Positions 1 through 8,555 of a DNA stretch of 64,000 nucleotides are shown here, one piece after another. Location of the stretch: contig NZ_JACCFJ010000001.1 of NCBI RefSeq assembly GCF_013410345.1, forward strand, positions 2,207,001 through 2,271,000, given 5' to 3'. Numbering within the stretch: the stretch's first letter is position 1; each line of letters begins with the position of its first letter. The translations under genes and the position numbers were made by a program. Source of the stretch: Saccharopolyspora hordei (GTDB lineage: Bacteria > Actinomycetota > Actinomycetes > Mycobacteriales > Pseudonocardiaceae). The notes under the pieces are model-generated. The model saw nothing but the letters and a program-made list of their open reading frames with translations. It did no database searches and was not told where the DNA came from.

Positions 1-1
1 G

Positions 2-1871
2 AGCTACGGCGCGATCTCCGCCGAGGCGCACGAGACGCTGGCGATCGCGATGAACCGCATCGGCGGCAAGTCCAACTCCGGTGAGGGCGGCGAGGACGTC
101 GACCGGCTCTACGACCCGGAGCGGCGCTCCGCGGTCAAGCAGGTCGCCTCCGGCCGGTTCGGCGTCACCAGCGAGTACCTGGTCAACGCCACGGACATCC
201 AGATCAAGATGGCGCAGGGCGCCAAGCCCGGTGAGGGCGGTCAGCTGCCCGGCCACAAGGTGTACCCGTGGGTGGCCAAGACCCGGCACTCCACGCCGGG
301 CGTGGGGCTGATCTCGCCGCCGCCGCACCACGACATCTACTCGATCGAGGACCTGGCGCAGCTGATCCACGACCTCAAGAACGCCAACGAGCACGCCCGC
401 GTGCACGTCAAGCTGGTGTCCGAAGTGGGCGTCGGCACGGTCGCGGCGGGTGTGTCCAAGGCGCACGCGGACGTGGTGCTGATCTCCGGCCACGACGGCG
501 GGACCGGTGCGGCGCCGCTGACCTCGCTCAAGCACGCTGGCACGCCGTGGGAGGTCGGCCTGGCCGAGACGCAGCAGACGCTGCTGCTCAACGGCCTGCG
601 GGACCGCATCACGGTGCAGGTCGACGGCGGGTTCAAGACCGGCCGCGACGTCGTGGTGGCGGCGCTGCTGGGCGCCGAGGAGTACGGCTTCGCCACCGCG
701 CCGCTGGTGGTCGAGGGCTGCGTGATGATGCGCGTCTGCCACCTCGACACCTGTCCGGTGGGCGTGGCGACCCAGAACCCGGAGCTGCGCAAGCGCTACA
801 CCGGCAAGGCCGAGCACGTGGTGAACTTCTTCGAGTTCATCGCGCAGGAGGTCCGGGAGTACCTGGCGCAGCTGGGCTTCCGCACCCTCGACGAGGCGAT
901 CGGCCAGGTCTCCGCGCTCCGCGTGGACGAGGCGGTGGAGAACTGGAAGGCCCGCGGGCTGGACCTCTCCCCGGTGTTCGCCGAGCCGAAGACCCCGTAC
1001 TCGCCGGTGCGGCGCCGGGTCCGCGAGCAGGACCACGGCCTGGACCGGGCGCTGGACCGCACGCTGATCCAGCTCGCCGAGGCGGCGCTGGAGGACGCCC
1101 GCCCGGTGAAGCTGCAGCTGCCGGTGCGCAACGTCAACCGCACCGTCGGCACGCTGCTGGGTGCGGAGGTCACCCGCCGCTACGGCGGTGACGGGCTGCC
1201 GGACGACACCATCCACGTCCAGCTGGAGGGCTCGGCCGGTCAGTCGCTGGGCGCCTTCCTGCCGCGGGGCATCACGCTGGACATGGTCGGCGACGCCAAC
1301 GACTACGTCGGCAAGGGCCTGTCCGGCGGGCGGGTCATCGTGCGCCCGCACCCGGACGCGCCGTTCGCCGCCGAGGACCAGGTGATCGCGGGCAACGTGA
1401 TCGGCTACGGCGCGACGAGCGGTGAGGTCTTCCTGCGCGGCAAGGTCGGCGAGCGCTTCGCGGTGCGCAACTCCGGCGCGCTGCTGGTCGCCGAGGGCGC
1501 GGGGGACCACGCCTTCGAGTACATGACCGGTGGCCGCGCGGTGGTGCTCGGCGGCACCGGCCGCAACGTGGGCGCCGGCATGTCGGGCGGCATCGCCTAC
1601 GTGCTGGACCTGGACCCGGTGCGGGTGAACACCGCGATGGTGGACCTGCAGCGGCCCAGCGCCAAGGAGCTCAAGTGGCTGCAGGAGGTCGTGCAGCGCC
1701 ACCACGAGTACACCGGGTCGACGGTGGCGGCCTCGCTGCTGGGTGACTGGCCGCGGCGCTCCGCAGCGTTCCGCAAGGTGATGCCGCGCGACTACCAGCG
1801 GGTCTTGGAGGCCATGCGGATGGCCAAGATCGAGGGCCGGGACATCGACGAGGCGATCATGGAGGCTTCCC

Positions 1872-1879
<8 letters not shown>
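2..1879 (+). CDS. gltB: Glutamate synthase large subunit (GOGAT alpha), 5'-truncated by window edge
   Basis: This is the C-terminal part of the large subunit of NADPH glutamate synthase, which transfers the amide nitrogen of glutamine to 2-oxoglutarate. The reading frame is open from base 2, so the gene starts upstream of the window. The FMN-binding synthase domain is visible, including the SNSGEGGED stretch near the start and the [3Fe-4S] cysteines encoded at 719, 737 and 752, spaced C-x5-C-x4-C as in the family. The C-terminal third is the Gly-rich beta-helix domain (repeated [18 protein letters not shown] turns). The stop overlaps the start of gltD by 8 bp, so the two subunits are almost certainly translationally coupled. 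Identity is very sure; only the 5' end is missing. Confidence 0.97.
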
Positions 1880-3374
<1,495 letters not shown>

Positions 3375-3386
3375 CCCGCTTCCCGC

Positions 3387-3423
3387 AGGGCGCTCCCCAT
3401 CGCCGGCTGGCGGGGAGCGCCCT
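3387..3423 (+). terminator. Hairpin terminator after gltBD
   Basis: A perfect 12-bp inverted repeat (AGGGCGCTCCCC, 3387-3398, and its complement, 3412-3423) around a 13-nt loop lies 12 bases after the gltD stop. There is no U-tract, as is usual for high-GC actinomycete terminators. Confidence 0.75.
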
Positions 3424-3425
3424 CC

Positions 3426-3517
3426 GCGTGTCCGCACGCGATTCCGGTGGGAACCAGACGTCTGGTTTCCCGTGAGATCACGGTGCCGCACGGGGCACGT
3501 CGCCGATCCCCCTGCGC
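3426..3517. repeat. Copy A of a ~90-bp operator-carrying repeat
   Basis: This stretch and 5389-5476 align over nearly their whole length: a shared GCGTGTCCGCACGC start, then AACCAGACGTCTG, then GCACGGGGCACG, then a CCCCCTGCGC end. By eye they are about three-quarters identical. The centre of copy A is the perfect 12-bp palindrome CCAGACGTCTGG (3454-3465). The same AGACGTCT core lies at the promoter of the GntR gene at 4365-4372, so the repeats probably carry binding sites for that regulator or its relatives (inference). Confidence 0.7.
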
Positions 3518-3557
3518 CGAACTGACCCAGGGGCGTTCAGTCCCTGGAGAGCAGAAG

Positions 3558-3592
3558 GCGCCTTCCACCGCCGACCACCGGCGGAAGGCGCC
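3558..3592 (-). terminator. Hairpin terminator of the GntR gene
   Basis: GGCGCCTTCC (3558-3567) pairs with GGAAGGCGCC (3583-3592), and an additional GCC/GGC pair extends the stem across a small bulge. It sits about 14 bases beyond the stop of the leftward GntR gene, so it probably ends that transcript. Confidence 0.6.
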
Positions 3593-3605
3593 CTTCGTGC
3601 GTGCG

Positions 3606-4348
3606 TCAGTCCGCGTCCCAGGCGTAGCGGAGTTCGTAGCCGATACCGGACATCACCATGTCGGTGGCCTCGACGACCCGGTCGCCGCTCCACGTGCGGC
3701 GCCGAACGGTGAGCACCGGGCCGCTGCCGAGGTCGAGCAGCTGGCGCTCGTTCGCGTCCGGCATGCGGGCGCTCACGATCTCCTCGTGCCGGGTGATCTC
3801 GAAACCCGCCTCCTCCAGGCGCGCGAGCGCGCCACCAGGGCCGGTGTCCGTTCCTTCCAGCGCGGTGCCCCTCGTGATGTCGCGGGGCAGCCGGGACACG
3901 GCGAGCATGACCGGTTCACCGTCGGCACGCATCACCCGGTCGCGGACGCACAGCTCGGAATCCTCGGCCACGCCGGGGAGTTCCGCGTAGTCCTGCGCGG
4001 GTTCGAACCACACCCGGACCGACGTCGTCGGGTGAAGCCCTGGTCGTCGGCCTCGGCCAGGAAAGCGGCCCGGTTCTGCTCCCTGCGCGCCTTGGCCAGT
4101 CGTTCGCGGGAGTCCAGTCGGCGAACCACTCTCGGTGGTGCGACGAACACGCCGACGCCGTGCCGCATCTGCACCAGACCGGCGTCCCGGAGTTCCTTGA
4201 GCGCCTGCCGGACGGTGGTTCGCGAAGCCTCGAACTGCTCTTGCAGTGCTTGCTCCGTCGGCAGCTGGTCACCTGCGCTCAGCGCGCCGCTGTCGATCTG
4301 ACTTCGCAGCGTCGCCGCGATCTCCTGGTACTTCGCTGCGGCGGACAT
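3606..4348 (-). pseudogene. GntR/HutC-family repressor, single-base frameshift
   Basis: A GntR-type transcription factor split over two frames. The first frame encodes the winged helix (KYQEIAATLRSQIDSG, LPTEQALQEQFEASRTTVRQAL, GLVQMRHGVGVFV) and runs up to DDQGFT. The other frame continues with VRVWFEPAQDYAELPGV and a complete UTRA ligand-binding domain ending GIGYELRYAWDAD. Adding one C to the CCC run near 4030 joins the frames into one protein of about 247 residues, the usual length for the HutC subfamily. ATG at 4348 has a GAGG about nine bases upstream; a GTG at 4363 is the alternative start. The AGACGTCT palindrome at 4365-4372 is directly upstream, suggesting autoregulation. Either a recent inactivating deletion or a sequencing error in a C run. 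Confidence 0.85.
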
Positions 4349-4363
4349 CCGAACACCTCGCAC

Positions 4364-4373
4364 TAGACGTCTG
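4364..4373. promoter_or_regulatory. GntR operator-like palindrome (AGACGTCT core)
   Basis: TAGACGTCTG contains the 8-bp palindrome AGACGTCT and lies 16 bases upstream of the repressor ATG. The same core occurs at 3456-3463 and 5419-5426 inside the two flanking repeats. Palindromes next to GntR genes are usually autoregulatory operators; binding itself is inferred. Confidence 0.6.
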
Positions 4374-4434
4374 GGACCTCACGAACGAGTGTCCCACCTT
4401 GCCTCACTCATGAGTTTCCCGCGACCTTCTGAGT

Positions 4435-4470
4435 CGTATGAGACGTATGAGACGACTGATGCGTATGAGG
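4435..4470 (+). repeat. Array of 9-bp direct repeats upstream of small ORFs
   Basis: Four consecutive 9-bp units: CGTATGAGA (4435), CGTATGAGA (4444), the degenerate CGACTGATG (4453) and CGTATGAGG (4462). A 10-bp palindrome ACTCATGAGT lies just before them at 4406-4415. The array fills the gap between the divergent GntR gene and the small ORF at 4480, so it is placed like an iteron-type or multi-site regulator binding region. This is strikingly AT-richer than the surroundings. Confidence 0.6.
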
Positions 4471-4479
4471 TGAGTTCGT

Positions 4480-4719
4480 GTGGCGCTCTTCGCTCAGGGG
4501 CAGTCGGGAAGTCGCTGGGAAGCGGCAGGAAGCCAGCCGGAGGCGCGTCGACTTGCGCGATCGGCCGACGCCGTGGAGGCCGCGGAAGCGGATGCCACTG
4601 CGATGAGTGCCGTCGAGCTCGTCCAGCTCGCGCGTCCGGGGCGTCATGAACGCCCGTCATGCGCGGATCGCCCGGTTGGTGCGAGCGGCGGTCCTGGTGC
4701 TCGACAACGCGGCCGATGA
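4480..4719 (+). CDS. Small hypothetical protein, uncertain 3' end
   Basis: A 79-residue reading frame starting at GTG 4480 behind GAGGTGAG (4467-4474). The first 55 residues (MALFAQGQSGSRW..., then Ala/Glu-rich, then MSAVELVQLARPG) look protein-like. The end is Arg/Gly/Pro-rich and overlaps the next ORF by 74 bases in another frame, which suggests a frameshift or a shorter real gene. I recognise no family. It is the first of a run of tiny rightward ORFs divergent from the GntR gene, an arrangement seen in actinomycete integrative elements. Confidence 0.35.
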   Translation: MALFAQGQSGSRWEAAGSQPEARRLARSADAVEAAEADATAMSAVELVQLARPGRHERPSCADRPVGASGGPGARQRGR

Positions 4720-4864
4720 CATCGCCCGTGGCACGTGGGCGGATTCCGAGCTGAAGAGCATGGCCGACGCGCTCGACGTGCTGACAGCGGCGTTGCGCGG
4801 TGAAGGCAGAACCGCGACCGGGCACGACGTGCTGGTCGTCGATGCGGAAAGGATCGACCGTTGA
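4646..4864 (+). CDS. Small helical hypothetical protein (72 aa)
   Basis: The reading frame from ATG 4646 encodes 72 residues with a clear amphipathic helical pattern (MNARHARIARLVRAAVLVL, then a TWADSELKSMADALDVLTAAL helix) and an acidic end. No signal peptide is apparent and I recognise no family. Its stop overlaps the next ORF's TTG start (TTGA, 4861-4864), so the two are probably co-translated. Downstream of the 9-bp repeat array and divergent from the broken GntR gene. An in-frame start at 4607 would add 13 mostly Ser residues and is less likely. Confidence 0.5.
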   Translation: MNARHARIARLVRAAVLVLDNAADDIARGTWADSELKSMADALDVLTAALRGEGRTATGHDVLVVDAERIDR

Positions 4865-5004
4865 TCCTCGTGAGCGCGTGCGCCGGCGTTGCGGCAGTGC
4901 TGACCTTGTGGTGGATCGTCCGTTTGTTCTTGCCAGCCGCAGCGCGCTGGAGGTCGCGAAGGCGCACCAACGGTGCGGTCCCTGGTGGAGCGAATCGAGG
5001 CTGA
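4861..5004 (+). CDS. Tiny single-pass membrane protein (47 aa)
   Basis: A 47-codon frame starting at TTG 4861, overlapping the previous stop by 4 bp. Residues 2-29 form one hydrophobic helix (ILVSACAGVAAVLTLWWIV then RLFLPAAARW) followed by a very basic tail (RSRRRTNG). This is the pattern of a small inner-membrane protein with its C-terminus in the cytoplasm. No family recognised. The 4-bp overlap is the main reason to believe the TTG start. Confidence 0.4.
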   Translation: MILVSACAGVAAVLTLWWIVRLFLPAAARWRSRRRTNGAVPGGANRG

Positions 5005-5188
5005 GGCTGGCAGAGGCGGCCGTCATCGCCTGCGTGAGCCGATCGCCGACCGCGGAGGTGCCGCCGGTGACGGCGCCTCCGACGAGGTGCTGACGCGTTC
5101 GCCGCAACCCGAGGAGCCCGATCCTCGCGGGTACGTGCGAAGTCCGCTGGTCCTGCGACGAGTTCTCGCTGGGCTGCGGCGCTCGTAG
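4973..5188 (+). CDS. Small hypothetical protein (71 aa)
   Basis: GTG-started frame of 71 residues overlapping the preceding mini-ORF by 32 bases. It begins MRSLVERIEAEAGRGG, has an acidic, flexible centre and ends basic (RSPLVLRRVLAGLRRS). No recognised family or transmembrane helix. Last of the run of small rightward ORFs between the two repeat copies. Confidence 0.35.
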   Translation: MRSLVERIEAEAGRGGRHRLREPIADRGGAAGDGASDEVLTRSPQPEEPDPRGYVRSPLVLRRVLAGLRRS

Positions 5189-5595
5189 ACCCGGCTCGGT
5201 GCTGGCCGCACTCCCTCCCCGAGACCCGGCACCGAGCTTCCCCGGCCGGACGGCGTCCCGCGCCCGCGTCGTCCGGCCCCTCTCAACTCGTCTCCACGAT
5301 CGAGACGATCCGCGAGGATGACGAAGCCCGGTACGGGGAGTTCCTCGCGGTGTGCTCGCGCCGGGGGCTCGTCGCTTGAGGGGCCGGTGCGTGTCCGCAC
5401 GCAACTCCAATGGAAACCAGACGTCTGATCCCCATCGGAATTGCGGTGCACGGGGCACGCGCCGGTCCCCCTGCGCAGTGCGGGTGTTCCGTTCCTGAGC
5501 GGGTCGCCCGGGCGGGGGACGGTCGAGTATCCTGCCGCGGGTGTCCGGAAACGCCCGGACTTGACTGTCCTCAGTAGACCGACCTCGGGGGAGCG
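5189..5595. other. Gene-free stretch between the small ORFs and the PH-like gene
   Basis: No convincing gene. An open frame ending at the TGA near 5378-5380 reads ...STIETIREDDEARYGEFLA... and then stops, and could be the 3' remnant of a lost gene, but it has no start and I do not claim it. The rest contains repeat copy B and the leader of the gene at 5596. Confidence 0.4.
5389..5476. repeat. Copy B of the ~90-bp operator-carrying repeat
   Basis: Second copy of the repeat at 3426-3517, in the same orientation, about 1.9 kb away. It keeps AACCAGACGTCTG (5416-5427 region) with the palindrome arms slightly decayed (CCAGACGTCTGA). The two copies bracket the GntR gene and the small ORFs. Confidence 0.7.
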
Positions 5596-6090
5596 GTGGA
5601 GTTCCACAAGAGCCAGCACCGGCTGGTCATGGCCGTCGTCTTCCTGGCGCTCGGCGTGGCGGGGTCCGCGCTGATGACCGTCTGGGCCGACCAGGTCGGG
5701 CGGATCCCGGTGCTGTCCGTGGTGTCTCCCGTGCTCCTGGTCATGGGCATCGCGACGCTCATCGGCAGCCTGCGGCCGTTCACGTTGCGGGTCGACGGGC
5801 GCGGCATCCTGCTGGAGCACCCGGCTCGGCGGGTGCGGGTCGAGCTGGCCTGGCAGCAGATCGAGCAGGTCTCGGTGGAGAAGCTGCCCAGGCCCCGGGG
5901 CGAGCGGGGCGCCGCCACCTACCTGACGGTCTGGCTGCGGGGCGGGGAGAACCCCGGGGTGCCGCAGAAGAGGGCGATCCGGCGCGACGGCCGGGTCGGC
6001 TACCGGCTGCTCGACGTCAACGACGTCCGCGAGAGCGCGGACGAGCTCCGCACCACGCTCTCCCACTACGGCGCCTCGGTCTTCCGCTGA
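5596..6090 (+). CDS. PH-domain-like membrane protein
   Basis: A 164-residue protein with two transmembrane helices at the start (about residues 11-28 and 38-58) followed by a cytoplasmic beta-rich segment (FTLRVDGRGILLEHP, VRVELAWQQIEQVSVE, YLTVWL) typical of bacterial PH-like (bPH2) domains. Start is GTG 5596 with GGGGGAG just upstream. Such proteins are common in actinomycetes and have no firm function. It stands alone, convergent with helD. Confidence 0.75.
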   Translation: MEFHKSQHRLVMAVVFLALGVAGSALMTVWADQVGRIPVLSVVSPVLLVMGIATLIGSLRPFTLRVDGRGILLEHPARRVRVELAWQQIEQVSVEKLPRPRGERGAATYLTVWLRGGENPGVPQKRAIRRDGRVGYRLLDVNDVRESADELRTTLSHYGASVFR

Positions 6091-6094
6091 CCAC

Positions 6095-6119
6095 CCGCGG
6101 GAACGCGAGCGCCCCGCGG
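6095..6119. terminator. Short hairpin between convergent genes
   Basis: CCGCGGG (6095-6101) pairs with CCCGCGG (6113-6119) around an 11-nt loop, filling the 30-bp gap between the stops of the PH-like gene and helD. It could serve both strands. Confidence 0.45.
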
Positions 6120-6120
6120 A

Positions 6121-8415
6121 TCACCCGATCTTGCGCAGGACCTCCGGCAAGTCCTCGGTGTGGAGGACGCCGAGGCGCTGGGTCGCCCGGGTCAGGGCCA
6201 CGTAGAGGTCGTTGAGGCCGCGTTCGGACCCCGCCGCGATCGCGGCCGGCTCCACGAGCAGCACCGAGTCGAACTCCAGGCCCTTGGCCTGCTCCACGGT
6301 CAGCAGCACGGCGGGGGAGTCCAGGTCGTCGGGGCTGGTGCCCATCGCCGCCTCGGGCAGCGACTCCACCACCCGCGGCCCGACCTCGGCCAGCAGCTCC
6401 GGCGGCATGAGCACCGCCAGCCGCCCGTCCTCGACCTCCCGCAGCTCCTCGGCGACCGCGCCCGGCAGCGCCGCGGCCAGGTCGCCGACCCGGCGCGCCC
6501 ACGGCCGGTGCCCGCTGGTGCGCACCGACTTCGGCGCCTCCAGGTCGGTGTCCATCGCGGCCAGCACGTCGGCCGCGACGTCCATGATCTCGGCCGGGGT
6601 GCGGTAGTTGACCGTGAGCTCGGCCAGCTTCCAGCGGTCCTGCACGTACGGGTGCAGCACCTCGTGCCAGGTGTCCGCCCCGGCCAGCGCACCGGTCTGC
6701 GCGACGTCGCCGACCAGCGTCATCGACCGGCTCGGGCAGCGGCGCATGAGCACCCGCCACGCCATCGGCGACAGCTCCTGCGCCTCGTCCACGATCACGT
6801 GCCCGAACGTCCAGGTGCGGTCCTCGGCGGCGCGCTCGGCCGCGGTCAGGTCGCTGCGGGCGCGGAACCGCTCGGCGAGCAGCTCGGCGTCCAGCACGTC
6901 CTTCACCCGCAGCCGCTCCTCGTCGGCGATCTCCTCGTCCTGCTCCATGATGTGCAGGACGCCCTGCGCGTAGGCGAGCTCTTCGCGCTCCTGGCGTTCG
7001 CGCTCGGCGCGGGCCTGCTCGTCGTCCTCGCCGAGCAGCTCGGCCAGCTCGTCCAGCAGCGGCACGTCGGCCGGGGTCCACGGCGAGCCCGCCGGGCGCA
7101 GCAGTTCCGCGCGCTCGGCGTCGTCGAGGTGCTTGCGGCTCGCCGAGGCCAACAGCTCCGGCGAGCTGAGCAGCTCGTCCAGCAGCTGCTGGGGGCTGGT
7201 CTCCGGCCACAGCTCGTCGAGCGCCCGGTCCACCGCCGGGTCGGCGCGCAGCTCGACGTTGATCTCGTCCAAGTCGCGGCGGTCGAGCAGGTCGCGGCCG
7301 AGCCGGTCGGCCACCTGCAGGGTCAGCGCGCGGAACATCTCGTCGCGGAACACCCGCCGCGCCAGGTTGTGCGGCCGGCGGGTGCGGCGAGCGCGGGTGC
7401 GGGCCTGCGTCGCGGTGGCCCGGTCGATGCGCAGCGGCTCGCGGTCGAAGGTGACCTCGACGTGGTCGGACGGCACCTGCTGGCGGTCGCGGACCGCGGC
7501 GGTCAGCACGTCGACCATGCTCGCGCGGCCCTTGATCTCCGCCGCCCGCGCGGACTCCACGCCGGTCGCGGTGATCCCGGGGTACAGACCGCCCACAGTG
7601 GACAGCAGCACGCCGGTCTCGCCGAGGGACGGCAGCACCTGGCCGATGTAGCGCAGGAACGTCTCGTTCGGACCGACGACCAGCACACCGCGCTTGGACA
7701 GCTGCTCGCGGAACGTGTAGAGCAGGTAGGCCGCGCGGTGCAGCGCCACGGCGGTCTTGCCGGTCCCCGGCCCGCCCTGCACGACGAGCACGCCGTTCAT
7801 GCCGGCGCGGATGATCCGGTCCTGCTCGGCCTGGATGGTGGCGACGATGTCCTGCATCTGCCCGGTGCGGCGGGCGTCGAGCCGGGCCAGCAGCGTCGCC
7901 TCCCCGGCCAGCCCGAGGTCGCTGCCCTGCTCGGCGGCGTCGAGGTCGAGCACCTCGTCCTCGTAGTCCAGGACCTTGCGCCAGCTGGTGCGCAGGTGCC
8001 GCCGGCGGCGCACGCCGTCGCGGGCGGCGGCGGTGGCCAGGTAGAACGGCCGGGCGGCCGGGGCGCGCCAGTCCAGCAGCAGCGGTTCGTACTCGTTGTC
8101 CTCGTCGAACAGTCCGATCCGGCCGATGTGGAAGGTCTCACCGCTGTCCAGGTCCAGCCGGCCGAAGCACATCCCGTGCTCCACGGCGCTGAGCTGGCTG
8201 AGCTTGTCGGTGTACATCCGGGCGGAGATGTCGCGCTCGGTGCGGGCCTGCGGCGGTCCACCGCTGTCCCGGAGCGTGTCCTTCAACCGCTGCGCGGTCT
8301 CCTCCCGCAGGGCGTCGAGCTTCTCGTACAGCGTGTCGAGGTACTGCTGCTCGGCTGCCAGTTCCTGCGCGCGGACCGCATCCCGATCGGCTCGGGCGTT
8401 GGACAATTGCGCCAC
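6121..8415 (-). CDS. helD: HelD-like RNA polymerase-associated helicase
   Basis: A 764-residue UvrD/Rep-like superfamily 1 ATPase of the HelD type. The N-terminus is a coiled coil (AAEQQYLDTLYEKLDALREE), as in the arm that enters the RNA polymerase secondary channel. Next comes the HelD signature region FHIGRIGLFDEDNEYEPLLLDWRAP, then Walker A GGPGTGKT near residue 213, a large insertion, Walker B region VIVDEAQELSPMAW, and the C-terminal NDLYVALTRATQ motif. HelD proteins free stalled or inactive RNA polymerase from DNA; some actinomycete relatives (HelR) protect against rifamycins. I saw no obvious rifamycin-associated promoter element upstream. GTG start at 8415. Transcribed alone. Confidence 0.88.
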   Translation of the reverse strand: MAQLSNARADRDAVRAQELAAEQQYLDTLYEKLDALREETAQRLKDTLRDSGGPPQARTERDISARMYTDKLSQLSAVEHGMCFGRLDLDSGETFHIGRIGLFDEDNEYEPLLLDWRAPAARPFYLATAAARDGVRRRRHLRTSWRKVLDYEDEVLDLDAAEQGSDLGLAGEATLLARLDARRTGQMQDIVATIQAEQDRIIRAGMNGVLVVQGGPGTGKTAVALHRAAYLLYTFREQLSKRGVLVVGPNETFLRYIGQVLPSLGETGVLLSTVGGLYPGITATGVESARAAEIKGRASMVDVLTAAVRDRQQVPSDHVEVTFDREPLRIDRATATQARTRARRTRRPHNLARRVFRDEMFRALTLQVADRLGRDLLDRRDLDEINVELRADPAVDRALDELWPETSPQQLLDELLSSPELLASASRKHLDDAERAELLRPAGSPWTPADVPLLDELAELLGEDDEQARAERERQEREELAYAQGVLHIMEQDEEIADEERLRVKDVLDAELLAERFRARSDLTAAERAAEDRTWTFGHVIVDEAQELSPMAWRVLMRRCPSRSMTLVGDVAQTGALAGADTWHEVLHPYVQDRWKLAELTVNYRTPAEIMDVAADVLAAMDTDLEAPKSVRTSGHRPWARRVGDLAAALPGAVAEELREVEDGRLAVLMPPELLAEVGPRVVESLPEAAMGTSPDDLDSPAVLLTVEQAKGLEFDSVLLVEPAAIAAGSERGLNDLYVALTRATQRLGVLHTEDLPEVLRKIG

Positions 8416-8497
8416 CTTGTACCTGGGGATCGGCTAGGGGAACGGGCGGACCCGACTCCGCCGGGGCCCGACCCACCAGTGTACCGCCCGCAGCGCA

Positions 8498-8551
8498 GGG
8501 GGTCGTGAGTGCGAAGACCGGCTCCAACCGGCTCCCGCACTCACGACCCCC
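8498..8551 (-). terminator. Long hairpin terminator after gntP, member of a repeat family
   Basis: A perfect 16-bp inverted repeat (GGGGGTCGTGAGTGCG at 8498-8513, complement at 8536-8551) with a 22-nt loop that contains two copies of ACCGGCT. It starts 4 bases past the permease stop. A closely related hairpin with the same GTCGTGAGTGCG stem and ACCGGCT loop follows the ligase gene at 41375-41420. Confidence 0.75.
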
Positions 8552-8555
8552 GTGG

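Noticed and set aside
4379-5458. Minus-strand frame of 359 codons across the small-ORF patch
   Set aside because: Composition is Arg/Ser/Pro-rich without any protein-like pattern, it crosses repeat copy B, and the plus strand has better ribosome-binding sites and helical products.
3426-5476. Complete integrative element or prophage
   Set aside because: The regulator and mini-ORFs resemble a control region, but there is no integrase, excisionase, replication or transfer gene and no tRNA attachment site.
8416-8497. Rifamycin-associated promoter element ahead of helD
   Set aside because: I looked for the expected palindromic element and saw none, so I do not claim the HelR resistance subtype.
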